From: Nocardia sp. NBC_00565
GTDB taxonomy: Bacteria; Actinomycetota; Actinomycetes; Mycobacteriales; Mycobacteriaceae
Length of the DNA: 64,000 nucleotides
NCBI RefSeq assembly: GCF_036345915.1
Contig: NZ_CP107785.1
Coordinates: 2,170,001 to 2,234,000, forward strand
Reading direction: 5' to 3'
Shown: in pieces, positions 15,923 through 24,769 of the stretch
Layout: each line of letters begins with the position of its first letter
How positions within the stretch are numbered: the first letter of the stretch is position 1
Position numbers and translations under genes: made by a program
Notes under the pieces: model-generated
Database searches by the model: none
Told to the model about the DNA's origin: nothing
The model's input: only the letters and a program-made list of their open reading frames with translations

Positions 15923-17749
15923 ATGCAGAACTGCGCACCCACGCAGACCCCTGAGGTCGACAAAGAGGCTCTCAGGCAGAGGTATCTGGCCGAGCGCGAT
16001 AAGCGGCTGCGTCCCGAGGGACAGCGGCAGTACCTCGAGGCCGAGAACGAATTCGCGGAATTCTACGAGAGCGATCCGCATTTGCCGGTCGTGCCGCGGG
16101 AGCCGATCACCGACGATATCGAGGTGGTGATCCTCGGCGGTGGTTTCTCGGGTCTCATCACCGCGCACCGGCTGCAGCGCGAAGGCGTCGCCGACTTCCG
16201 GATCATCGAATTGGGCGGTGATTTCGGTGGCGTCTGGTACTGGAACCGCTACCCGGGCATCCAGGTCGATTCGGACGCGTACTGTTATCTCCCGCTGATC
16301 GAAGAGACCGGTTATATGCCGACGGAGAAATTCACCCACGGCGACGAGAACTACGAACATGCCCAGCGCATCGGAAAGCAATTCGGCCTCTACGAGAAGG
16401 CGATCTTCCACACCCTGGTCCGCTCGCTGGAATGGGACGAGCAGATCAAGCGCTGGCGAATCGGCACCAACCGCGGCGATGAGATCCGCGCCCGGTTCGT
16501 CATCATGTGCCAGGGTCCGTACAACCGGCCGAAACTCCCCGGCATCCCCGGCATCACGGACTTCAAGGGACACACCTTCCACACCGCCCGCTGGGATTAC
16601 GAGTACACCGGCGGCGATCTGCACGGCGGGCTGGACAAGCTCGCCGACAAGAAGGTCGCCATCATCGGTACGGGTGCGACCGGCATCCAGGCAATCCCGC
16701 ACTTGGCCCGCGGCGCACAGCATTTGACCGTCTTCCAGCGGACGCCGTCCTACATCTTCGAGCGCGACAACTATCCGACCGATCCCGAATGGGTGAAGAC
16801 GCTGGAACCGGGCTGGCGGGCGGCGCGCCAGCGCAACTTCCACAACGCGGCCTTCGCCTTCTATTCTCCCGGCGAGCCGGACCTCATCTGCGACGGCTGG
16901 ACCGAGGTCGCCCGCAACCTGGCCGCGAAGCTGGACGCGACCAACGGCTGGGCCGCACTGGCCGATCCGGCAAAGTTCCTGGAGCTCAAGGAGATCGAGG
17001 ACTACCGGGCAATGGAACGGGTCCGTCGCCGGGTCGAGGAGATCGTCGAGGATCCGGAGACGGCGGAAAAGCTGAAGCCGTACTACCGCAATATGTGCAA
17101 GCGGCCGGTCTTCAACGATGAATACCTGCCGACCTTCAACCGCCCGAACGTCACGCTCATCGACGTGTCGCAGACGAAGGGCGTCGAACGCATCACCGAG
17201 AAGGGCATCATCGCGGGTGGTGTCGAGTACGAGGTCGACTGCATCATCTTCGCCAGCGGCTTCGAGATCACCACCGCGCTGGAGCGCCAGCTCGATATCA
17301 AACCGTTCGCGGGCCGCGCAGGTCGGTCGCTGTACGAGCACTGGGGCAAGGGTTTTCGCACCCTGCACGGCGTCATGGCGCACGGTTTCCCCAACCACTT
17401 CGCGACCGGATTCATCCAGGGCGGCGTGACCGCGGCGACGACCCTGATGTTCGAGCAGCAGGCCGACCACATCGCCTACATCATCGCGCAGGCGCAAGCG
17501 CGCGGCGCCACGGTCGTGGAGCCCAGTAGGGAAGCCGAGGACGCGTGGGTCCAGACCATTCGGGCGAATGCGTTCGACAACAGCACCTTCGTGATGGAGT
17601 GCACGCCCGGCTACTACAACAGCGAGGGCGAACCGAATGGGCGCTCGTTTCTCGGTGATCCCTTCTGGGGCGGCTTCTATGTGCTCGAGGAGCTGTTGCA
17701 GGCCTGGCGTGCCGCGGGCGAGCTCGCGGGTCTGGACCTGGGCGAGTGA
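15923..17749 (+). CDS. Type I Baeyer-Villiger monooxygenase (FAD/NADPH)
   Basis: A 608-residue flavoprotein. The first GxGxxG is GGGFSG near residue 70, the type I fingerprint FKGHTFHTARWD is near 214, and the second dinucleotide motif GTGATG is near 249. It would convert a ketone to an ester or lactone with O2 and NADPH. The N-terminal extension (RYLAERDKRLRPEGQRQYLE) recalls the cyclopentadecanone monooxygenase clade, which takes large cyclic ketones, but that placement is from memory. The start has GAGGAATT upstream. The propeller protein in the same operon could hydrolyse the lactone, and an aldehyde dehydrogenase could process the ring-opened product. Confidence 0.9.
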   Translation: MQNCAPTQTPEVDKEALRQRYLAERDKRLRPEGQRQYLEAENEFAEFYESDPHLPVVPREPITDDIEVVILGGGFSGLITAHRLQREGVADFRIIELGGDFGGVWYWNRYPGIQVDSDAYCYLPLIEETGYMPTEKFTHGDENYEHAQRIGKQFGLYEKAIFHTLVRSLEWDEQIKRWRIGTNRGDEIRARFVIMCQGPYNRPKLPGIPGITDFKGHTFHTARWDYEYTGGDLHGGLDKLADKKVAIIGTGATGIQAIPHLARGAQHLTVFQRTPSYIFERDNYPTDPEWVKTLEPGWRAARQRNFHNAAFAFYSPGEPDLICDGWTEVARNLAAKLDATNGWAALADPAKFLELKEIEDYRAMERVRRRVEEIVEDPETAEKLKPYYRNMCKRPVFNDEYLPTFNRPNVTLIDVSQTKGVERITEKGIIAGGVEYEVDCIIFASGFEITTALERQLDIKPFAGRAGRSLYEHWGKGFRTLHGVMAHGFPNHFATGFIQGGVTAATTLMFEQQADHIAYIIAQAQARGATVVEPSREAEDAWVQTIRANAFDNSTFVMECTPGYYNSEGEPNGRSFLGDPFWGGFYVLEELLQAWRAAGELAGLDLGE

Positions 17750-17791
17750 GGCACAACCGACTCGGAATGCACAGCGTGAGAGGAACATTCG

Positions 17792-18706
17792 TTGTCTGAA
17801 CTCGGATTCGACGATCGAGTAGCCGTGATCACCGGCTCCGGTCGAGGGTTGGGGCGTGCCTACGCCGAACTGCTCGCCGCGCGCGGTGCGAAGGTGGTCG
17901 TCAACGACCCGGGCGGGAGTATGCGCGGTGACACGACCGATGCCGGTGTCGCGGCCGAGGTGGTGCGGGCGATCAAGGCCGGCGGCGGCGAGGCGGTGGC
18001 CAACATCGAGTCGGTGGCCACGGCCGCCGGCGGTCAGGCGATCGTCGAATCGGCGCTCGACCACTACGGCCGCATCGATATCCTCATCCACAACGCTGGC
18101 AATGTCCGCTACGGCTCGCTCACCGAACTGTCGTACCAGGATTTCGACGCGGTCCTGGACGTGCATCTGCGCGGTGCGTTCCATATGGCGCGGGCCGCGT
18201 TCCCGGTGATGAGCAAGGCCGGCTACGGGCGGATCGTGCTGACCTCCTCGATCGGCGGTCTGTACGGCAATCTCGAGGTCGCCAACTACGCCGTGGCCAA
18301 GTCCGGCGTGATCGGACTGTCGAATGTGATCGCCCTCGAGGGCGCCCCGGTCGGCGTGAAATCCAACGTCATCGTGCCTGCCGCGCTGACCCGCATGGCC
18401 GAGGGCCTCGATACCTCCGCCTACCCGGATATGCGGCCGGAACTGGTGGCGCCAACCGTGGGCTGGCTCGCCCACGAATCCTGTTCGATCACCGGGGAAC
18501 TGCTGGTGTCGATCGCAGGCCGAGTGGCACGGGCCTATATCGCCGAAACTCCCGGCGTCTACCGGCCGTCGTGGTCGATCGAGGATGTCGCCGCACAGAT
18601 CGACGCCATCCGCGACACCAATGATTCCTGGATCCTGCCGCCCGTTCCGTCCGGGTTCCCAGACCACATCGGCCGGAGTTTCTCGATGGCTACGGAAGGA
18701 CAGTGA
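17792..18706 (+). CDS. Short-chain dehydrogenase, MFE-2/HSD17B4-like
   Basis: A 304-residue SDR beginning with a TTG that follows GAGAGG. The segment FDDRVAVITGSGRGLGRAYA, then VVVNDPGG, resembles the 3-hydroxyacyl-CoA dehydrogenase domain of multifunctional enzyme type 2. Catalytic Ser, Tyr and Lys lie in TSSIGGLYGN and NYAVAKSG. The C-terminus extends beyond a classical SDR, as in that group. It overlaps the following ThDP enzyme region (stop 18704-18706, next ATG 18709). Oxidation of a 3-hydroxyacyl-CoA or a ring alcohol is inferred. Confidence 0.87.
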   Translation: MSELGFDDRVAVITGSGRGLGRAYAELLAARGAKVVVNDPGGSMRGDTTDAGVAAEVVRAIKAGGGEAVANIESVATAAGGQAIVESALDHYGRIDILIHNAGNVRYGSLTELSYQDFDAVLDVHLRGAFHMARAAFPVMSKAGYGRIVLTSSIGGLYGNLEVANYAVAKSGVIGLSNVIALEGAPVGVKSNVIVPAALTRMAEGLDTSAYPDMRPELVAPTVGWLAHESCSITGELLVSIAGRVARAYIAETPGVYRPSWSIEDVAAQIDAIRDTNDSWILPPVPSGFPDHIGRSFSMATEGQ

Positions 18707-18708
18707 CC

Positions 18709-20415
18709 ATGGCAGTGCAGGTATACGAACGCATTCTGGAGCTTTTCGAAGCCGAGGGTATCAAGACGATCTTCGGCATTCCCGATCCGAATTTCGTGCA
18801 CATGTTCCATCGGGCCGAGGAGCGCGGCTGGACCGTGGTCGCGCCGCATCACGAAGAGTCGGCCGGCTTCATGGCCGAGGGCGTTTCGCGGATGACCGGT
18901 AAGCCGGCGGTCTGCATCGGCACACTCGGTCCCGGTATCGCCAATCTGGCGGGTGCGATCATGTGCGCCAAGGTCGAGAATTCGCCGATCATCTTCCTCG
19001 GCGGGCAGCGCGCCAGGATCACCGAGCAGCGGGTGCGCCGCGGCCGGATCCAATTCGTGCAGCAGTCCGGCCTGATCGCGCCGTCGGTGAAGTACAGCGC
19101 CAGCATCGAATACGCCGACCAGACCGACGAAATCATCCGGGAGGGCCTGCGCAAGGCGCTCTCGGGTACGCCGGGGCCGGTGTACATCGAATACCCGTCG
19201 CAGGTGATCCTCGAGGAACTCGACGTGCCACCGGCGTTGGCGCCCAAGGACTATCGTCTCGTCGGCCAAACCGCGGGTCCGGACCGGATCGCCGAGGCGG
19301 TGGCGGCCATCCGCGCCGCCGAGCAGCCGATTCTGCTCATCGGTCACGGCGTCCACACCGCCCGCGCGGGGGCTTCGGTCAAGGCGCTCGCCGATGCGAT
19401 GGCCTGCCCGGTCATCCAGACCTCCGGCGGCACTTCGTATATCGAGGGTCTAGAGGAACGCACCTTCCCGTACGGCTTCTCACCCGCCGCGGTCGACGCG
19501 GTGGTGCGGTCCGATCTGTGCCTGGCCATCGGCACCGAGCTCGGCGAGCCGGTGCACTACGGCCGGGGCAGGCACTGGATCGCGAACGCGGCACAGCGGA
19601 AATGGCTTCTCGTGGAACAGGATCCGGCGGCCATCGGCGTGAACCGGCCGATCGACGTTCCGCTGGTGGGTGATCTGCGGGCGGTGGTGCCGCAGCTGGT
19701 CGAGGCCTTGCGGGACACCCCGCGCACGCCCTCGCCGGAGCTGGCGGGCTGGATCGAGCAGGACGCGGCCCGGCTGGCCGAGCTGGCGGAGACCGCGCCA
19801 TCCGGTATGTCCCCGGTGCATCCGGCCCGGCTGATCGTCGAGGCGACCAAGGTCTTCCCGCCGGAGGGCATCATGGTCCGCGACGGCGGCGCGACCACGA
19901 TCTTCGGCTGGACCTATTCGCAGGCCAAGCCGCACGACGTGATCTGGAACCAGAACTTCGGCCATCTGGGCACCGGCCTGCCCTATGCGGTCGGCGCTTC
20001 GGTGGCCGACGGCGGCAAACGACCGGTCATGTTGATCACCGGCGACTCGTCGTTCCAATTTCAGATCGCCGAGCTGGAGACCGCCGCGCGGCTGAATCTG
20101 CCGCTGGTCTGCGTGGTGGCCGTCGACTACCAGTGGGGTCTCGAGGTGGGCGTCTACAAGCGCACCTTCGGCCAGGGCTCGCTGGAGACCGGCGTGCACT
20201 GGAGCAAGAACACCCGCCTGGACAAGGTCGCCGAGGGCTTCGGCTGCTACGGCGAATATGTCGAAAAGGACGGCGATATCGCGCCCGCGATCAAGCGCGC
20301 CTATGCCAGCGGCAGGCCGGGAGTCATTCACGTCGCCGTCGATCCGAAGGCGAACTCGGAGGAAATGCCGAGCTACGACGAATTCCGGACCTGGTACGCA
20401 GAAGGAATGCAGTGA
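18709..20415 (+). CDS. Thiamine diphosphate-dependent lyase/decarboxylase (2-hydroxyacyl-CoA lyase-like)
   Basis: A 568-residue three-domain ThDP enzyme. The N-terminal PYR domain has the proton-relay Glu in APHHEESAGFMAEG near residue 50. The C-terminal PP domain has GDSSFQFQIAELETAARLNL near residue 444. GDSxF rather than GDGxF is what I recall in oxalyl-CoA decarboxylases and 2-hydroxyacyl-CoA lyases. The second Mg ligand, normally Asn in NN, is Asp in AVDYQWG. The ATG at 18709 fits the GGAAGGA spacing better than the GTG at 18703. An aldehyde dehydrogenase gene follows after one base, so the product may be an aldehyde. Acetolactate synthase-like or benzoylformate decarboxylase-like functions remain possible. 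Confidence 0.82.
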   Translation: MAVQVYERILELFEAEGIKTIFGIPDPNFVHMFHRAEERGWTVVAPHHEESAGFMAEGVSRMTGKPAVCIGTLGPGIANLAGAIMCAKVENSPIIFLGGQRARITEQRVRRGRIQFVQQSGLIAPSVKYSASIEYADQTDEIIREGLRKALSGTPGPVYIEYPSQVILEELDVPPALAPKDYRLVGQTAGPDRIAEAVAAIRAAEQPILLIGHGVHTARAGASVKALADAMACPVIQTSGGTSYIEGLEERTFPYGFSPAAVDAVVRSDLCLAIGTELGEPVHYGRGRHWIANAAQRKWLLVEQDPAAIGVNRPIDVPLVGDLRAVVPQLVEALRDTPRTPSPELAGWIEQDAARLAELAETAPSGMSPVHPARLIVEATKVFPPEGIMVRDGGATTIFGWTYSQAKPHDVIWNQNFGHLGTGLPYAVGASVADGGKRPVMLITGDSSFQFQIAELETAARLNLPLVCVVAVDYQWGLEVGVYKRTFGQGSLETGVHWSKNTRLDKVAEGFGCYGEYVEKDGDIAPAIKRAYASGRPGVIHVAVDPKANSEEMPSYDEFRTWYAEGMQ

Positions 20416-20416
20416 G

Positions 20417-21868
20417 ATGACCGCAACAGTCACGCGTGAATATCGGAAGTTCTATATCGGTGGCCAGTGGGTGGATCCGGTCGAGCCGCGGATTCTGGAG
20501 GTCGTGAATCCGGCGACCGAACGGGTCGCCGGCACGGTTGCGCTCGGCTCGGCCGCCGATGTGGACCGGGCCGTCGCGGCCGCTCGGGATGCCTTCCCGA
20601 GTTGGTCGACGACCACGGTCAAGGAACGGCTCGAGGTGTTGCGGAATATCCTCGAGGCACATCAGGCGCGCACCGGCGATCTCGCGGCGGCGCTGATCGA
20701 GGAGATGGGCGCACCGAGCGCACTCGCCAACGGCTTCCAGGTCGACCTCGTCGCCGGACATCTGACCACGGCGATCGATGTGCTGGAGAATTTCGCCTTC
20801 GAGGAACAGCGCGGCGGGTCCTTGGTCGTGAAGGAGCCGATCGGGGTCTGCGGCCTGATCACGCCGTGGAATTGGCCGATGGCCCTGATTGCTGTGAAGG
20901 TCTTCCCGGCACTGGCGACGGGGTGCACCATGGTGCTCAAGCCGTCGGAGAATGCGCCGTTCACCGGGCAGATCATCGCCGAGATCCTCGATGCCGCAGG
21001 CGTTCCCGCGGGTGTGTTCAATCTCGTACAGGGCGACGGGCCCGGTGTCGGCGTGCCGCTGTCCGCGCATCCCGACGTCGCCATGGTGTCCTTCACCGGG
21101 TCGGTGCGGGCCGGGATCGAGGTCGCCCGCAACGCCGCGTCCACCGTGAAGCGGGTGACCCAGGAACTCGGCGGCAAGGGCCCGAACATTGTGCTCGACG
21201 ACGCCGATTTCGCCGACAATATCGGCAAGGGTGTCGCCAGCATGATGCTCAATTCCGGCCAGACCTGTAGCGCTCCTTCGCGCATGCTGGTGCCGAGTGC
21301 GCGGATGGCGGAGGCCGCGAATATCGCACGAGAGGCCGCGGCCCAGGTGACCGTTGGCGACCCGAGTGGTGAATTCAGCATCGGCCCGGTCGTTTCCGGT
21401 GGGCAGTTCGCCAAGATCCAGGCGCTCATTCAGCAGGGGATCGACGAGGGCGCCACACTGGTGGCCGGCGGCACCGGACGACCGGACGGGCTGCCGACCG
21501 GCTATTATGTGAAACCCACCGTCTTCGCCGACGTCACGAACGATATGACGATCGCGCGCGAGGAAATCTTCGGCCCGGTGCTGACGATTCTCGGCTATGA
21601 CAGCATCGACCACGCCATTGACATCGCCAATGACACGGAATACGGCCTGGCCGGTTTCGTAGCGGGTGCGGACCTCGAGCAGGCTCGCGCCGTCGCTCGG
21701 CGAATCAGGGCCGGATCGGTGGCGATCAATGACGGATTCGATTTCGGCTCTCCGTTCGGCGGGTACAAGAAGAGCGGCAACGGGCGCGAGTGGGGCGAGT
21801 TCGGTTTCCATGACTATCTGGAAGTCAAGGCTGTGCTCGGTTACGCGCCCGATACCGCGGCCTCCTGA
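20417..21868 (+). CDS. Aldehyde dehydrogenase (NAD(P)-dependent)
   Basis: A 483-residue aldehyde dehydrogenase. TPWNWPMALIAVKVFPAL near residue 150, QELGGKGPNIVLDDADF near 250 with the general-base Glu, and NSGQTCSAPSRM near 284 with the nucleophilic Cys are all intact. The ATG at 20417 starts one base after the stop of the ThDP enzyme, though the frame is open upstream within that gene. Tight coupling suggests it oxidises the aldehyde released by the lyase to an acid. It is a normal, complete member of the family; the aldehyde itself is unknown. Confidence 0.92.
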   Translation: MTATVTREYRKFYIGGQWVDPVEPRILEVVNPATERVAGTVALGSAADVDRAVAAARDAFPSWSTTTVKERLEVLRNILEAHQARTGDLAAALIEEMGAPSALANGFQVDLVAGHLTTAIDVLENFAFEEQRGGSLVVKEPIGVCGLITPWNWPMALIAVKVFPALATGCTMVLKPSENAPFTGQIIAEILDAAGVPAGVFNLVQGDGPGVGVPLSAHPDVAMVSFTGSVRAGIEVARNAASTVKRVTQELGGKGPNIVLDDADFADNIGKGVASMMLNSGQTCSAPSRMLVPSARMAEAANIAREAAAQVTVGDPSGEFSIGPVVSGGQFAKIQALIQQGIDEGATLVAGGTGRPDGLPTGYYVKPTVFADVTNDMTIAREEIFGPVLTILGYDSIDHAIDIANDTEYGLAGFVAGADLEQARAVARRIRAGSVAINDGFDFGSPFGGYKKSGNGREWGEFGFHDYLEVKAVLGYAPDTAAS

Positions 21869-21891
21869 GCGCATTAGTAGAGAGGCCCGAA

Positions 21892-22446
21892 ATGAAGCCC
21901 AGTCCCGAAGGCCTGCTGGCGCTGCTCAACGACAATAAGATTCGTTCGTGCATCGCCGAGCTGGCTCGTGGTGAGGATCGCCGTGATGCCGAGCTGATCA
22001 GCGCATCCTTCTGGCCGGACGCGACCACGGACTTCGGCATCTTCGCCGGTTCGTTCGGCGAATACCTCGCCTGGGTGGTTCCTGGTTCGCCGGCGATTCC
22101 GGTGACGCAGCATGTGCTCGGTCAGACGGTGATCGAACTGAAAGGCGATGTGGCGCTGGCCGAAACCCATGTCACCGCGTACCACCGCATCGACACGGGT
22201 ACCGAGCAGCGCGATGCCGTCATCGCCGGTCGCTATCTCGACCGTTTGGAAAAGCGGAACGAAGAATGGCGTATCGCGCAGCGCACGATGCTGTACGACT
22301 GGTTCCGGGATTACGGGGCATCGGTCGATTGGTCGCAGGGAATTATGGGCACGCCGTTGCACGGCGACCATTACACGGGCCGCGCCGTCGGTGATTACAG
22401 CGAAATCTTCTTCGGTAAACGGATCCCCTCGCCGAATAGTAATTAG
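21892..22446 (+). CDS. NTF2/SnoaL-like fold protein, first of two
   Basis: A 184-residue protein of the SnoaL/ketosteroid isomerase-like fold. LNDNKIRSCIAELARGEDRRDAELISASFWPDA is the typical first two helices leading into the cone, and GRYLDRLEKRNEEWRIAQR is the strand pair near the C-terminus. Members of this fold act as isomerases, dehydratases or cyclases, or are non-catalytic. A second protein of the same fold is encoded at 23344, with one SDR between them. Function within the oxygenase operon is unknown; an isomerase or dehydratase step on a cyclic intermediate is a guess. Confidence 0.78.
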   Translation: MKPSPEGLLALLNDNKIRSCIAELARGEDRRDAELISASFWPDATTDFGIFAGSFGEYLAWVVPGSPAIPVTQHVLGQTVIELKGDVALAETHVTAYHRIDTGTEQRDAVIAGRYLDRLEKRNEEWRIAQRTMLYDWFRDYGASVDWSQGIMGTPLHGDHYTGRAVGDYSEIFFGKRIPSPNSN

Positions 22447-22454
22447 GAGGACGT

Positions 22455-23315
22455 ATGGGTTCCCTGTCGGGCAGAGTCGCCGTTGTCACGGGTGCCAGCC
22501 GTGGAATCGGTAAAGGCATCGCGCTGGCGCTCGCGGAACAGGGGGCCACGGTCTACGTCACCGGCCGCACCGTGACACCCGGCTCGTACCCCTTGCCCGG
22601 CACTGTCGGCGAGACCGCGGCGGAGTGCGACCGCCGCGGCGGCAAAGGCGTTGCCGTGCAGGTCGACCACGGGCGCGACGAACAGGTCGCTGCCCTTTTC
22701 GACCGGGTTCGATCCGAACAGGGCCGCCTCGACATCCTGGTCAACAACGCCTTTTCGCTGCCGGAAGATCTGACCGATCCGGAGCCCTTCTGGGTGAAGC
22801 CGCTGTCGAACTGGGAAATGATCGATGTCGGCGTGCGCTCGAACTTCGTCGCCGCGTGGCATGCGGCCAAGATCATGGCACCTAGGCGATCCGGGCTCAT
22901 TGTCGCCGTTTCCGGTTATACCGGCGTGTCCTACACCTATGGCGTTATTTTCGGCACGGCCAAATCCGCGGCCGATCGGATGGCGCGCGATATGGCCGTC
23001 GAGCTGAAGCCGCATCAGGTGGCCTCGATCTCGATCTGGCAGGGCCTGACCTGGACCGAGCGCGCCGAACGCAATCTGGCTGCGATTCCCGGCTTGAAAG
23101 AGCAGGCATCGACGCGACCGGAGAACGGGTGTTCGCCCGAGTATCCCGGCCGGGTCATCGTGGCGCTGGCCAACGATCCGGACGTGATGAAACGGACCGG
23201 CGGCACGTTCATCACCGCCGAGCTGGCGCAGGACTATGGCATCACAGATATCGACGGCAGAGTCATCCCGTCGCTGCGCGCCACCCGCGGCGAGCCGATC
23301 TGGTCGCCGGTTTGA
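22455..23315 (+). CDS. SDR-fold protein lacking the catalytic tyrosine
   Basis: A 286-residue SDR with an intact cofactor site (VTGASRGIGKGIALALAEQG, then YVTGRT) and a DHRS1-like N-terminus. At the position of the catalytic Tyr there is Phe166: the codon at 22950-22952 is TTC, giving FGTAK instead of YxxxK, while Lys170 and a Ser 13 residues before Phe166 are kept. Activity as a normal alcohol dehydrogenase is therefore doubtful, unless a nearby Tyr (SYTYG) substitutes. It sits between the two NTF2-fold genes with gaps below 30 bases. Reductase, binding or other roles are possible. Confidence 0.82.
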   Translation: MGSLSGRVAVVTGASRGIGKGIALALAEQGATVYVTGRTVTPGSYPLPGTVGETAAECDRRGGKGVAVQVDHGRDEQVAALFDRVRSEQGRLDILVNNAFSLPEDLTDPEPFWVKPLSNWEMIDVGVRSNFVAAWHAAKIMAPRRSGLIVAVSGYTGVSYTYGVIFGTAKSAADRMARDMAVELKPHQVASISIWQGLTWTERAERNLAAIPGLKEQASTRPENGCSPEYPGRVIVALANDPDVMKRTGGTFITAELAQDYGITDIDGRVIPSLRATRGEPIWSPV

Positions 23316-23343
23316 TATTTCATCCAAGATCTCGGAGTACACG

Positions 23344-23904
23344 ATGACCACTTCCACCGGCCCGGAAACGCTCGCCAAACTGGAAACCCTGCTCGATCGT
23401 CAGGAAATACTCGACTGTTTGCTCCGATTCAGCCGGGGCATGGATCGTTTCGACCGCGAGCTGTTCCTGACAGCATTTCATGACGATGCCACCATCGCCG
23501 CCGGAATTTTCGTCGGCAAGCCGGCCGATCTCTACGCCTGGGCATCCGATATGCACGAGCAGGGCCAGATCGCCACGCATCACAACCTGCTGAATCACAC
23601 CTGCGATATCGACGGCGACGTCGCGCATGCGGAGACGTATTACTTGTACGCCGTGCGCAACCGCGACGACACCAACTGGCTTGCCGGCGGCCGCTATATC
23701 GATCGGCTGGAACGCCGCGACGGTCAATGGAAGATCGTTGTGCGCACCAATGCGATCGAGTGGTCGGGAATGCTGCCGACCATGCCTATTCCGTTTTCGG
23801 ATGTGCCCGATATCCACGGTAACGGCGCGCCGTCGCGCAGCCCGGCCGACCCTTCCTATCAGCGGCCGCTCGAGAACAAACGGGCGCCGAATATCCCCGG
23901 CTGA
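23344..23904 (+). CDS. NTF2/SnoaL-like fold protein, second of two
   Basis: A 186-residue SnoaL-like protein. LLDRQEILDCLLRFSRGMDRFDRELFLTAFHDDA is the characteristic N-terminal helix pair, GGRYIDRLERRDGQWKIV the C-terminal sheet. A His-rich ATHHNLLNHTCDIDGDVAHAETYY segment lines the pocket region. The ATG at 23344 was chosen over in-frame upstream codons that lie inside the SDR gene. It is a paralogue-like relative of the protein at 21892, so a heteromer or two sequential steps could be served. Function unknown. Confidence 0.78.
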   Translation: MTTSTGPETLAKLETLLDRQEILDCLLRFSRGMDRFDRELFLTAFHDDATIAAGIFVGKPADLYAWASDMHEQGQIATHHNLLNHTCDIDGDVAHAETYYLYAVRNRDDTNWLAGGRYIDRLERRDGQWKIVVRTNAIEWSGMLPTMPIPFSDVPDIHGNGAPSRSPADPSYQRPLENKRAPNIPG

Positions 23905-23941
23905 GCCATTGCTCAGGAATGGAAGAGAGCAGGAGTGAGAG

Positions 23942-24769
23942 ATGCCACCGATTGAATTGAAGAAGCTGAGCGAGAATGTCGGGGTGGAGGTGCTCGGCGT
24001 GGATGTCGACCGCCTGCTGAACGACTCCGAGCTGCCGTCGGCCTGTCTGGAGGCGCTCGAACAGAACGGCGTTCTGCTGTTCCGCGATCTACACCTCGAC
24101 GATGCGACGCAGGCCACGTTCTGCAAGAAACTGGGCAAACTGGTGCAGTTTCCGCTGTATCCGGATCCGAATGTCATGGAGATCAGTTTCGATCCGGACA
24201 ACCCGAATGCTGAATACTTCGCCAGCAACGACTACTGGCATATCGACGGCTTCATGGATGAGATCCCGGCCAAGGCGTCGATCATGAGCGCCCACGTGGT
24301 CACCGACGAAGGTGGTGAGACCGAATTCGCCAGCACCTACGTCGCCTACGACAGCCTCTCCGGTGCGGAAAAGGAAAGGTATACCGATCTGCAGGTCGTC
24401 CACTCGTTCGAGACGGTCCAGCGCCTGACGTACTCGAACCCGACACCGGAGCAGTTGGCGGAGTGGGATCGGCGCGGATCGCGGGTGCACCCGCTGGTGT
24501 GGGTGCACAAATCCGGTCGGCGCTCGTTGGTGTTCGGGTCGGCGGCATCACATATCGTCGGCATGGACGTCGATGAGGGCCGGGCCCTGCTGAAGGATCT
24601 GGAACAGCGGGCGACCACGCCGGACCGGGTGCTGTCGCACACCTGGTCGGTGGGGGAGATGGTGATCTGGGACAACACGGGCCTGGTACACCGCGCGCGG
24701 CCCTTCGATCGGTCGAAACCCCGCCGGATGCACCGGTCGACCCTGGTCGGCGAAGAGTCGATCAAGTGA
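23942..24769 (+). CDS. TauD/TfdA-family 2-oxoglutarate-dependent dioxygenase
   Basis: A 275-residue Fe(II)/2-oxoglutarate oxygenase. The metal triad is H-x-D in YWHIDGFMDE near residue 100 and the distal His in DNTGLVHRARPFD near 250. Arg in RRMHRSTLVGEE would bind 2-oxoglutarate. AGAGTGAGAG precedes the ATG at 23942. Relatives hydroxylate taurine, herbicides, carnitine precursors and acyl chains. Together with the ThDP lyase-like and aldehyde dehydrogenase genes of this operon it could perform the hydroxylation of an alpha-oxidation-like sequence, which is an inference. The stop overlaps the next GTG start by four bases. Confidence 0.87.
   Translation: MPPIELKKLSENVGVEVLGVDVDRLLNDSELPSACLEALEQNGVLLFRDLHLDDATQATFCKKLGKLVQFPLYPDPNVMEISFDPDNPNAEYFASNDYWHIDGFMDEIPAKASIMSAHVVTDEGGETEFASTYVAYDSLSGAEKERYTDLQVVHSFETVQRLTYSNPTPEQLAEWDRRGSRVHPLVWVHKSGRRSLVFGSAASHIVGMDVDEGRALLKDLEQRATTPDRVLSHTWSVGEMVIWDNTGLVHRARPFDRSKPRRMHRSTLVGEESIK

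Noticed and set aside
15896..18667. Minus-strand frame of about 920 codons
   Set aside because: It lies opposite the BVMO and SDR genes, has low-complexity composition and no recognisable motif; a shadow of high-GC coding DNA.
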